This document shows, piece by piece, positions 37,352-45,528 of a stretch of 64,000 nt of DNA. Numbering within the stretch: the first letter of the stretch is position 1; the number at the start of each line of letters is the position of its first letter. The translations under genes were made by a program, and so were the position numbers. Source of the DNA: Winogradskyella sp. (lineage in GTDB: Bacteria; Bacteroidota; Bacteroidia; Flavobacteriales; Flavobacteriaceae); assembly GCA_030149175.1 (NCBI GenBank), contig JASBSA010000099.1:1-64000 (forward strand), given 5' to 3'. Below the pieces are notes generated by a model. The model was not told where the DNA came from and did no database searches. It saw only the letters and a list, made by a program, of their open reading frames with translations.

Positions 37352-38446
37352 TTAAACAAATCTACCTATATAAATTTTCTGTAAATGGGTTGATAACTTT
37401 ATAATATCTGACAATACTCCCCTTGCTGTGACTGCTTTACCAGCACCAGACCCTTGTATGACCAAAGGCTGCACTTTGTAAGCATCAGTATAAATTTCAA
37501 ACAAATTATCCGTTCCTTTTAACTGGCCTAAAGGAGACGCTTTGGGCTCTGTAACTAACTTAACCTCGAGCGAACCGTCAACCACATTCAATAAGCCTAC
37601 ATAACGCAATACAGTTTCGTTTTTAAGTCTAGATTTAAGAGCTCCAAAAACACCATTTAGCTGCTGCACTTGTAGGTTAAATTGCTGTTGTGTTATGTTT
37701 CCGTTACGCTGTTTTGGTACTAAAGATTCAATTTTCACATCGCTCAATTCCGCTTCAATACCAAGTTCTCTAGCTAATATCAATAGTTTTCGTGCCACAT
37801 CTTTTCCGGATAAATCGTCTCTAGGATCTGGCTCTGTTAATCCTTGATCAACCGCATTATTCAGTACCTGATGAAATGGCAACTCTCCTTCTGAAAACTG
37901 ATTGAATATATAACTCAATGAGCCCGAAAACACTCCTTTTATTTTTGTTATTTGCTCTCCAGCTTGGTGTAAGCTCTTAACCGTTTCTATAATTGGTAAC
38001 CCAGCACCCACATTGGTCTCGTAGAGAAATTCTTTGTTGTTTGTTTTTAAAATTGTCCTTAATCGTTTGTAAAAGTCATAGTCTAAGGTGTTCGCCACCT
38101 TATTGGCAGAAACAATGTGAAATCCGTTTTCAATTAATGTTTCGTAATGCGCCACAAATTCGGAGCTAGCTGTCACATCAATAGCAATGGCATGTTCTAC
38201 ATTTAAGGCTTTAAAATGATAGATTATATCTTCAAAAGTGTAGGGTTCTGAAAACTTTTCGAAATCCACTTTCCAGTTAATTTCGTTATCATCAGCAAAA
38301 AAAGCCAAAGTAGAATTTGCAATCACAGGAATTTTAATTGCTATGTGCTGAGTTTTTAAAAGTTCAGATTTAATCTTTTGTATTTGATTGATTAATGTAG
38401 AGCCTACATTACCAATTCCGAATATAGCTAGATGTATGGTCGTCAT
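37352..38446 (-). CDS. hom: Homoserine dehydrogenase
   Basis: IFGIGNVGSTLINQ, SANKVANT, NVGAGLPIIETVKSL, EPDPRDDLSGKDVARKLLIL. Confidence 0.88.
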   Translation of the reverse strand: MTTIHLAIFGIGNVGSTLINQIQKIKSELLKTQHIAIKIPVIANSTLAFFADDNEINWKVDFEKFSEPYTFEDIIYHFKALNVEHAIAIDVTASSEFVAHYETLIENGFHIVSANKVANTLDYDFYKRLRTILKTNNKEFLYETNVGAGLPIIETVKSLHQAGEQITKIKGVFSGSLSYIFNQFSEGELPFHQVLNNAVDQGLTEPDPRDDLSGKDVARKLLILARELGIEAELSDVKIESLVPKQRNGNITQQQFNLQVQQLNGVFGALKSRLKNETVLRYVGLLNVVDGSLEVKLVTEPKASPLGQLKGTDNLFEIYTDAYKVQPLVIQGSGAGKAVTARGVLSDIIKLSTHLQKIYIGRFV

Positions 38447-39425
38447 AGTGTTCTTGTTTTAGGCTAAAAACTGGTTTTAATAACTTCGTGAGTTGTTGAT
38501 GCTCTATTAAAAAAGCATCATGCCCATCGCTAGATTTTAGCTCTCCAATGGTAACATTTTCCTTTACGGATTTTAACTCTACAAAGGTGTTCCAATTTTC
38601 TTCTGATTTAAACAGTAAATCTGAATTAATGGTGATGATGTGAATATGGGATGTGATTTGTCTTGCCACTTCTGTAAATGAACCTCTTCCTTTTGTAATA
38701 TCAATGGTTTTCAAAATTTGATTCATCATTTTATAAGCAGACAACTGAAACCCGTTTTCAAGCTTTTCGCCATGGTGTGCCAACCACGCTTCTATTTTAA
38801 AAGCATCCTTTCCTTGCTTTTCTCTTTTGAATTTGGCAGCAAACGACTCTGGTGTTCTGTAAAAGGTCATGGCATGCATTCTAGCATCAAGTAGTGGTCG
38901 GGAAGAATAGTTGAGTATTTCATCTTGAATGTAACAATTGCCAATTACCCAATCTGTAGATTTCCAATCTGTTGCAATTGGCACCACATATTCCGCTAGG
39001 TTTGGTCGTAGAGCGGCCAACTCCCAAGTAACACCACCACCAACCGAAGCACCTATAATTGCATACAAACTATGAATCCGTAACCTATTTAAACCCTCTG
39101 AAAAAATACGAGCGATATCTCTAGCAGTAAAATCCTTATAATCATCTACAAATAATTCTTCAATACCACCATAACCATTCCCTGGGCAATTAAAGGCCAA
39201 TACAGCATAAACATCTGTATCTATAACCTTGCCTTTACCTACAACATCATTCCACCAACCTTGTTTTCCAGTAACACAAGAATTACCAGTTAATGCATGG
39301 TTAATCAATATAACTGGGCTTTTACCTATAGGTTGTCCAAAATTTTGATAGGACAATCTTAGGTTTAACTTCTTGCCATTGCATAATTCAAAATAATCGA
39401 GTTCTATATATTTAAGAGCGTTCAT
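38409..39425 (-). CDS. metX: Homoserine O-acetyltransferase (alpha/beta hydrolase)
   Basis: LINHALTGNS, NCPGNGYGG, IIGASVGGGVTWELA, SSDGHDAFLIEH. Confidence 0.9.
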   Translation of the reverse strand: MNALKYIELDYFELCNGKKLNLRLSYQNFGQPIGKSPVILINHALTGNSCVTGKQGWWNDVVGKGKVIDTDVYAVLAFNCPGNGYGGIEELFVDDYKDFTARDIARIFSEGLNRLRIHSLYAIIGASVGGGVTWELAALRPNLAEYVVPIATDWKSTDWVIGNCYIQDEILNYSSRPLLDARMHAMTFYRTPESFAAKFKREKQGKDAFKIEAWLAHHGEKLENGFQLSAYKMMNQILKTIDITKGRGSFTEVARQITSHIHIITINSDLLFKSEENWNTFVELKSVKENVTIGELKSSDGHDAFLIEHQQLTKLLKPVFSLKQEHYDDHTSSYIRNW

Positions 39426-39465
39426 TAAGTATGAATTTTAACTTAGTTTACGATACCTCAGATCA

Positions 39466-39498
39466 GACCGAGCGAAAAAAGTTCGCTCAGTCCAATTT
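39466..39498. repeat. Hairpin between metY and metX
   Basis: GACCGAGCGAA-aaaag-TTCGCTCAGTC followed by caattttt on the plus strand. Confidence 0.6.
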
Positions 39499-39514
39499 TT
39501 GCAACACTAACAGA

Positions 39515-40807
39515 TTAAACTAATTGGGATTTGTTAACGCGATTAAAAGCCTCTTTAAGATCGGATTTTAAATCTTCAATGTTTTCTATACCCACGGACA
39601 GACGTATCAAATCCTTGGTTACACCTGTACTCTCTTGGGCATCATCACTTAATTGCTGATGTGTTGTACTGGCCGGATGAATGATTAAAGACTTTGTGTC
39701 ACCAATGTTGGCCAGTAATGAGAATAATTGGGTTTTATCTGCTATGACTTTTGCGGCTTCATATCCACCGTCTACTCCAAATGTTACAATTCCGCTTTGT
39801 CCCTTTGGTAAATATTTTTTGGCTAAATCATAGTATTTACTCGACTCTAAACCAGGATAATTCACCCAAGTTACCTCTGGTTGTTCTTGTAACCACTTGG
39901 CAAGTTCTAAGGCATTTTCGCTATGCTTTTTTATACGTAACTCTAAGGTCTCCAAACCTTGAATGATTTGAAAGGCATTAAACGGGCTTAATGCTCCACC
40001 ATAATCCCTCAACCCTTCAATTCTCACTTTAGCAATAAATGCAGCAGCTTCTAATGCTTCACTATATACCAAACCGTGGTAACCTGGAGAAGGCTCTGTA
40101 AATTCTGGGAATTTTCCATTGCTCCAATCAAAGGTTCCTGCATCAATAATTGCACCTCCCAACGCAGTTCCATTCCCATTAATATACTTTGTTAGAGAAT
40201 GGATTACAATATTTGCGCCATATTCAATTGGATTCAACAAATAAGGTGTGGCTACGGTATTATCTACAATTAATGGCACTTTAAAAGCGTTAGCTTCTTT
40301 AGAAATGGCTTCGATATCCAAAACGTCAAGCTTTGGATTTCCTAAAGATTCTATGAAAAATGCTCTAGTATTTTCTTGAGTAGCTTTTTGGAAATTCTCT
40401 GGATTAGAAGGATCCACAAAAGTTGTTGCAATACCATGTCTTGGTAATGTTACGCTCAATAGATTATAAGTGCCACCGTACAAGCTATTAGAGGCTACAA
40501 TGTGATCCCCTGCTTTTAACAAAGTAAGCAATGTTGTTGAGATGGCAGATGTACCAGAGGCTGTTACTACTGCTGCTAAACCTCCTTCTAAATCTGCTAA
40601 ACGTTGCTCTAAAATATCGTTTGTAGGATTGTTGATTCTGGTATATATATTACCAGTCTCGGTAAGGGCAAAAAGGTTTGCGGCATGATCTGAATCGTTG
40701 AAAACATAAGCTGTTGATTGGTAAATTGGCACCGCTCTTGTTCCACCATTACTATTTACATCATGACCTGCGTGCAACGCTTTTGTTGCAAATTTTTGTG
40801 TACTCAT
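39515..40807 (-). CDS. metY: O-acetylhomoserine aminocarboxypropyltransferase
   Basis: TKALHAGHD, VPIYQSTAYVF, IVDNTVATPYLLNPIEYGANIVIHSLTKYINGNG. Confidence 0.94.
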   Translation of the reverse strand: MSTQKFATKALHAGHDVNSNGGTRAVPIYQSTAYVFNDSDHAANLFALTETGNIYTRINNPTNDILEQRLADLEGGLAAVVTASGTSAISTTLLTLLKAGDHIVASNSLYGGTYNLLSVTLPRHGIATTFVDPSNPENFQKATQENTRAFFIESLGNPKLDVLDIEAISKEANAFKVPLIVDNTVATPYLLNPIEYGANIVIHSLTKYINGNGTALGGAIIDAGTFDWSNGKFPEFTEPSPGYHGLVYSEALEAAAFIAKVRIEGLRDYGGALSPFNAFQIIQGLETLELRIKKHSENALELAKWLQEQPEVTWVNYPGLESSKYYDLAKKYLPKGQSGIVTFGVDGGYEAAKVIADKTQLFSLLANIGDTKSLIIHPASTTHQQLSDDAQESTGVTKDLIRLSVGIENIEDLKSDLKEAFNRVNKSQLV

Positions 40808-41093
40808 TTTTCTAAGTTTTTGAGTTAATAATGAGTGCTATTTGCAGAACAAGATTAATGGAGTAAAAAGCATCTTTTTCGCTAATACTTCAAAATAAAA
40901 ATTGACCGTAGCCAAGGCTATGCTAAATTTTTATTTCTCGTCTAATCAAAAAATCTATCTGTTTCTCTATCATTAATCTCATTCAACAAATAGCACGATT
41001 AAACCAAAAGCCAAATAAACTTCTTAACGAAGCGTACTTAATAGAAAAATGTTATAAAGAAAATGCTAATCACAAATGGGTAATTAGTCTTGA

Positions 41094-41214
41094 GTTATCT
41101 ATCCGAACTGACAAGAAATGACTTGCACATTCAAGTAGAATTTAGCACCTTCTTAGTAAGTCTAAGGGTTGCTAAGGCTTCAAAGGGTCTATTCCCTCCA
41201 CCTTTCTTGATAAC
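41094..41214 (-). ncRNA. SAM-I (S-box) riboswitch upstream of metY-metX-hom
   Basis: Minus strand GTTATCAAGAAAGGTGGAGGGAATAGACCCTTTGAAGCCTTAGCAACCC...AAGGTGCTAAATTCTAC...CGGATAGATAAC; P1 GTTATC/GATAAC. Confidence 0.95.
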
Positions 41215-41469
41215 ATTTCAATAAGTGTTTTGAACTTTATGAGTACAAATATTGCAACACAAAAATTTAAATTCAAAATTATTTTAAGGATTTTTTTATA
41301 GTTTAACACATAAACAGGTCTGCAAAAGTTCCTAAAACCCTTGTGTTTTCTATTGTTAAGCAAAAATTTTATAATGTAAAACATAATACCTGCAACTCAT
41401 TTTATGATTTCATTATCATTTGAAGATGCTCAATCTTAAATTTAATCTTTATTTTTGCCAAGATTTATA

Positions 41470-41543
41470 AAGAGGAAAAATTTGTCTGATTGCAACCTCT
41501 TAAAACTGAAACTATTTCGGTTTGAATAAAAATGCTAAAGCAG
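41470..41543 (+). ncRNA. SAM-II-like pseudoknot riboswitch candidate (long-loop variant) upstream of metK
   Basis: P1 AAGAGG/CCTCTT; loop ends CTGATTGCAA; inserted 9-bp hairpin AAACTGAAA-CTA-TTTCGGTTT; 3' AATGCTAAAGCAG with CTG/CAG pseudoknot. Confidence 0.75.
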
Positions 41544-41607
41544 TTAGTTTTTCAACTTCTCTAGCAGCTACGCAATCTCAATTTTTTAATAAACAAAAAT
41601 AGGATTT

Positions 41608-42861
41608 ATGCCATATTTATTTACTTCAGAAAGTGTTTCGGAAGGACATCCAGATAAAGTTGCTGATCAAATTAGTGATGCATTAATTGATAATTTTTTA
41701 GCTTTTGACCCAGAGTCTAAAGTAGCTTGCGAAACCCTTGTAACAACTGGCCAAGTAGTATTAGCTGGCGAAGTAAAATCTAATACTTATCTAGACGTAC
41801 AGCAAATAGCTAGAGACACCATTAATAAAATCGGTTACACCAAAGGCGAGTACATGTTTGATGGCAACTCGTGTGGAGTCATTTCTGCCATACATGAACA
41901 GTCAGAAGATATTAATCGAGGTGTAGATAGAGCAACCAAAGAAGAGCAAGGTGCTGGCGACCAAGGGATGATGTTTGGCTATGCTACCAACGAGACCAAT
42001 AATTATATGCCTTTGGCATTGGATATTTCGCATCTTATACTTAAAGAACTGGCTGCATTACGTCGCGAAAATAAAGACATCACCTACTTAAGGCCAGATT
42101 CTAAAAGTCAGGTAACTATTGAATATAGTGATGACAATACACCGCAACGTATTGATGCCATTGTTATTTCTACACAACATGACGATTTTGATACAGATGA
42201 CGTTATGTTAGACAAAATTAGAAAAGACATGGTAAACATCTTGATACCTCGTGTAGTAGCCAAAGTACCAGACCATATAAAACCTCTATTTACAGATGAT
42301 ATTAAATATCACATCAATCCAACAGGAAAATTTGTAATAGGTGGACCTCATGGTGATACTGGCTTAACAGGCAGAAAAATAATCGTTGATACTTATGGCG
42401 GAAAAGGCGCACATGGTGGAGGAGCATTTTCTGGAAAAGATCCAAGTAAAGTAGACAGAAGTGCAGCTTATGCAACAAGACATATCGCCAAAAATTTAGT
42501 CGCTGCTGGTGTTTGTGATGAAGTGTTGGTACAAGTGTCTTATGCTATTGGTGTTGTAGAACCTATGGGAATTTTTATTGATACTTATGGTACATGTCCT
42601 TTTAACCTTACAGATGGTGAAATAGCAGAAAAAGTTTCTGAAATTTTTGACATGCGACCAGCTGCCATTGAGGAACGTCTTAAACTACGTCAACCAATGT
42701 ATAGCGAAACAGCAGCCTATGGCCATATGGGAAGACACAATGAGATTGTTACTAAAACTTTTGACCAACCTAACGGTGAATCTAAAACTCTAGAAGTTGA
42801 ACTATTCACATGGGAAAAATTAGATTATGTGGATAAAGTAAAAGCAGCCTTTGGATTGTAA
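41608..42861 (+). CDS. metK: S-adenosylmethionine synthetase
   Basis: [54 protein letters not shown]. Confidence 0.97.
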   Translation: MPYLFTSESVSEGHPDKVADQISDALIDNFLAFDPESKVACETLVTTGQVVLAGEVKSNTYLDVQQIARDTINKIGYTKGEYMFDGNSCGVISAIHEQSEDINRGVDRATKEEQGAGDQGMMFGYATNETNNYMPLALDISHLILKELAALRRENKDITYLRPDSKSQVTIEYSDDNTPQRIDAIVISTQHDDFDTDDVMLDKIRKDMVNILIPRVVAKVPDHIKPLFTDDIKYHINPTGKFVIGGPHGDTGLTGRKIIVDTYGGKGAHGGGAFSGKDPSKVDRSAAYATRHIAKNLVAAGVCDEVLVQVSYAIGVVEPMGIFIDTYGTCPFNLTDGEIAEKVSEIFDMRPAAIEERLKLRQPMYSETAAYGHMGRHNEIVTKTFDQPNGESKTLEVELFTWEKLDYVDKVKAAFGL

Positions 42862-42883
42862 AATTTGAAGTACAGATAAAAAC

Positions 42884-42916
42884 AAAACTCTGATTATAAT
42901 ATAGTCAGAGTTTTTT
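42884..42916 (+). terminator. Intrinsic terminator after metK
   Basis: AAAACTCTGA-ttataatatag-TCAGAGTTTTTT. Confidence 0.88.
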
Positions 42917-43012
42917 CTTTTTGTGACCTCAAGGTAGGAGTTTTAAACATATGGCTGTTTTATTTTCACAAGGTCTTTTTTAAGACTTACTTTTTAACTA
43001 AATCAATGCAAT

Positions 43013-44836
43013 ATGAAAAGAATTAAAAATTTCCCAAATCTTATTTTAATGCTTTTATTATCATTAATTATGGTAACCTCTTGCCAAAAAGATGATAGCC
43101 CTTCTGGAAATAACGACCCACAAGAAAATATACCTGATAACTTTTCTGAATATTTTGGCAATGAAATCTCTCGCGACTTTTTAGGTACCGTTATCGACAA
43201 AAACCATAATCCCATTGAAGGCGCAACCATTACTATCGGTAGCGAAACCGCAACAACAGATAGTAATGGTGTTTTTATGATTAACGGAGCTACAGTTAAG
43301 CAACGTTTTGGTTATATAAAAGCCGAGAAAGCTGGATACATTCATGCTTCACGTAGTGTTGTGCCTTCTAACGGCACCAACAAAGTGACCATTATGATGT
43401 TAGAAGCTACTGTTGTAGGCTCAGTAACCAGTGGAAGTTCGGGAACCGTAACCGATAACGATGGGAGCTCTGTGAGTTTTGACGGTAATTTTATAAAAGA
43501 AGATGGCACTGCTTATTCTGGATCGGTAGACGTAATCATGCATCACCTTGATCCTGCTGATGTGGATATGCCACTACAAATGCCTGGTATGCTTTATGCC
43601 GAAAATGAAAATGGAGCAGAACGTATGCTTCAAACTTTAGGTATGCTTGCAGTGGAATTACGCGGTTCTGGTGGTGAAGATTTAAATTTAGCAGAAGGTT
43701 CAACTTCTGAAATAAAAATTCCTGTAGATGCTAGTTTAATGAGTATAGCTCCTGCAACCATTCCGCTTTGGTATTTTGATGAAACTACTGGTTATTGGAA
43801 AGAAGAGGGTGAAGCTACGCTTCAAGGCAACATGTATGTTGGTACAGTATCACATTTTAGCTTTTGGAATTGTGATATACCAGCAGAAGCAATTACACTT
43901 TGCGTTACTGCGACAGATGAAGATAATATACCTCTAGCAAATATGTCAGTGTCTATTACTAGCACAACATTTGGAACAACCTATGGCTATACAAACGACA
44001 ATGGCGAAGTCTGTGGCTATGTGCCAAGCAATGAAAGTTTAGTGCTTAATGTTTACAGTTATAACTTTTGTGATGATGCTTCTTTGTATAACGAAACCAT
44101 AGGACCCTTTAACTCAGATTCTAGTATTACAGTTGTAGTACCAGATAACCCTGATGTCATTCAGGAAACAGTGGTAGGTACATTTAACACATGTAACGGT
44201 CAGCCTGTTTCGGATGGTTATGTCCAACTGAGCTACGGCAACCAAACCTTTATCGATGCTGTAACTAATGGTGATTTTGAAATTAATCTTTTGAGATGTA
44301 CTGAAAGCAATACATTTGGTATTGAAGCTAGCGACTATGTCAACCTACAAGTCACTGATAGCATTAGTTACACCTTTACGACACCTTTAACAAATATAGG
44401 AACTATAAGTGCATGTAATGCTGTAACTGAGTTTATAGAATACACAATTGATGATGGAGAAAGCGTATTTATTTTCGAAAACATTTCTGCTAACTTCTAT
44501 GCAGAGAGTCCGAATTATCCAGGACCAACCATCGATATTTTTGCATCAAGTAACAATCAGGAAAACTGCTATTATATGTTTGGAGTCCTAAATGATCCTG
44601 ACTATTTAGGTACTTATGATAGTTTTGCTTTTGACGGCACAGTTTCCGATGATACAGGCTTCTTTATTGGAGAATGTCTAAACGTTGCTCCAGAAAACAA
44701 CAATATTACTTACAATCTTACCTCATTAGGGGACGTTAGCGAGTATATAGATATCAATTTTAATGGTTCTTATGAAGATTACCAAGGTAATCCGCACACC
44801 ATAACTGGAGTAGTGCATGTATTGAGAGACAATTAA
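43013..44836 (+). CDS. Lipoprotein with carboxypeptidase-regulatory-like domains
   Basis: Lipobox MVTSCQKDD; FLGTVIDKNHNPIEGATITIGSETATTDSNGVFMINGA. Confidence 0.8.
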   Translation: MKRIKNFPNLILMLLLSLIMVTSCQKDDSPSGNNDPQENIPDNFSEYFGNEISRDFLGTVIDKNHNPIEGATITIGSETATTDSNGVFMINGATVKQRFGYIKAEKAGYIHASRSVVPSNGTNKVTIMMLEATVVGSVTSGSSGTVTDNDGSSVSFDGNFIKEDGTAYSGSVDVIMHHLDPADVDMPLQMPGMLYAENENGAERMLQTLGMLAVELRGSGGEDLNLAEGSTSEIKIPVDASLMSIAPATIPLWYFDETTGYWKEEGEATLQGNMYVGTVSHFSFWNCDIPAEAITLCVTATDEDNIPLANMSVSITSTTFGTTYGYTNDNGEVCGYVPSNESLVLNVYSYNFCDDASLYNETIGPFNSDSSITVVVPDNPDVIQETVVGTFNTCNGQPVSDGYVQLSYGNQTFIDAVTNGDFEINLLRCTESNTFGIEASDYVNLQVTDSISYTFTTPLTNIGTISACNAVTEFIEYTIDDGESVFIFENISANFYAESPNYPGPTIDIFASSNNQENCYYMFGVLNDPDYLGTYDSFAFDGTVSDDTGFFIGECLNVAPENNNITYNLTSLGDVSEYIDINFNGSYEDYQGNPHTITGVVHVLRDN

Positions 44837-44872
44837 TAATATATACAAATTAGGGTTTTAATAAAAACTCTC

Positions 44873-44902
44873 AAATCTAAACTTTAAGATTTGAGAGTTT
44901 TT
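44873..44902 (+). terminator. Intrinsic terminator
   Basis: AAAAACTCTCAAATCT-aaacttta-AGATTTGAGAGTTTTT. Confidence 0.9.
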
Positions 44903-44960
44903 ATTTATAAGTATTTTAACGCAACCCTTTTACCGTTTCTGTATCTTCGATATAGAAACC

Positions 44961-45413
44961 ATGGGTAATCAAAAAAACATAAAACTTATAATTCCAACAA
45001 TATTGGTGGTTTGTATTTGTATACTTTTAATATCCTCTAGCGATGCCTTTAAAGACAAACCAGACAAAAAGAACACAAAACCTTTATCAGAATATCTTGG
45101 TGAACGTGTAGACATTAGTCTAAAAGGATCTGTTGTTAATGATAATAATGAACCTTTAGACAGTGTTACCATTACCGTTGGAAATCAGACTGTGCAAACC
45201 GATACTCAAGGTCAATTTGAAATAAAAAATGCTGCGGCTTACGAGAATTTTTTACCCGTAGAAGCGCAACGAAAAGGGTATCAAAACATGGTCATAAACC
45301 TAAATCCTAAGGATAAAAAAAACGATATAGATATTACTCTAAAAAAAGAAGGAACCACATGTCTATTCTGGTTTTGCAAGCATAATCACAACCTTCCTGC
45401 TACTATAAATTAG
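44961..45413 (+). CDS. Short carboxypeptidase-regulatory-like protein, paralog of the upstream lipoprotein N-terminus
   Basis: LSEYLGERVDISLKGSVVNDNNEPLDSVTITVGNQTVQTDTQGQFEI. Confidence 0.7.
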   Translation: MGNQKNIKLIIPTILVVCICILLISSSDAFKDKPDKKNTKPLSEYLGERVDISLKGSVVNDNNEPLDSVTITVGNQTVQTDTQGQFEIKNAAAYENFLPVEAQRKGYQNMVINLNPKDKKNDIDITLKKEGTTCLFWFCKHNHNLPATIN

Positions 45414-45495
45414 ATTTTATTGAGGATTTTTTTAATAATTCTTCAAAAGCACATCCTTTGATTAGTGTTTTTTTATATGGAAAAAAACTTTTAAT

Positions 45496-45524
45496 AAAAA
45501 GCCTTCTTTCAGAAGGCTTTTTTT
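45496..45524. terminator. Bidirectional intrinsic terminator
   Basis: AAAAAGCCTTCT-ttc-AGAAGGCTTTTTTT. Confidence 0.9.
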
Positions 45525-45528
45525 AATC

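Noticed and set aside
41172-41384. 70-aa minus-strand ORF
   Set aside because: Its 3' portion overlaps the SAM-I riboswitch 5' half; no domain signal, so spurious.
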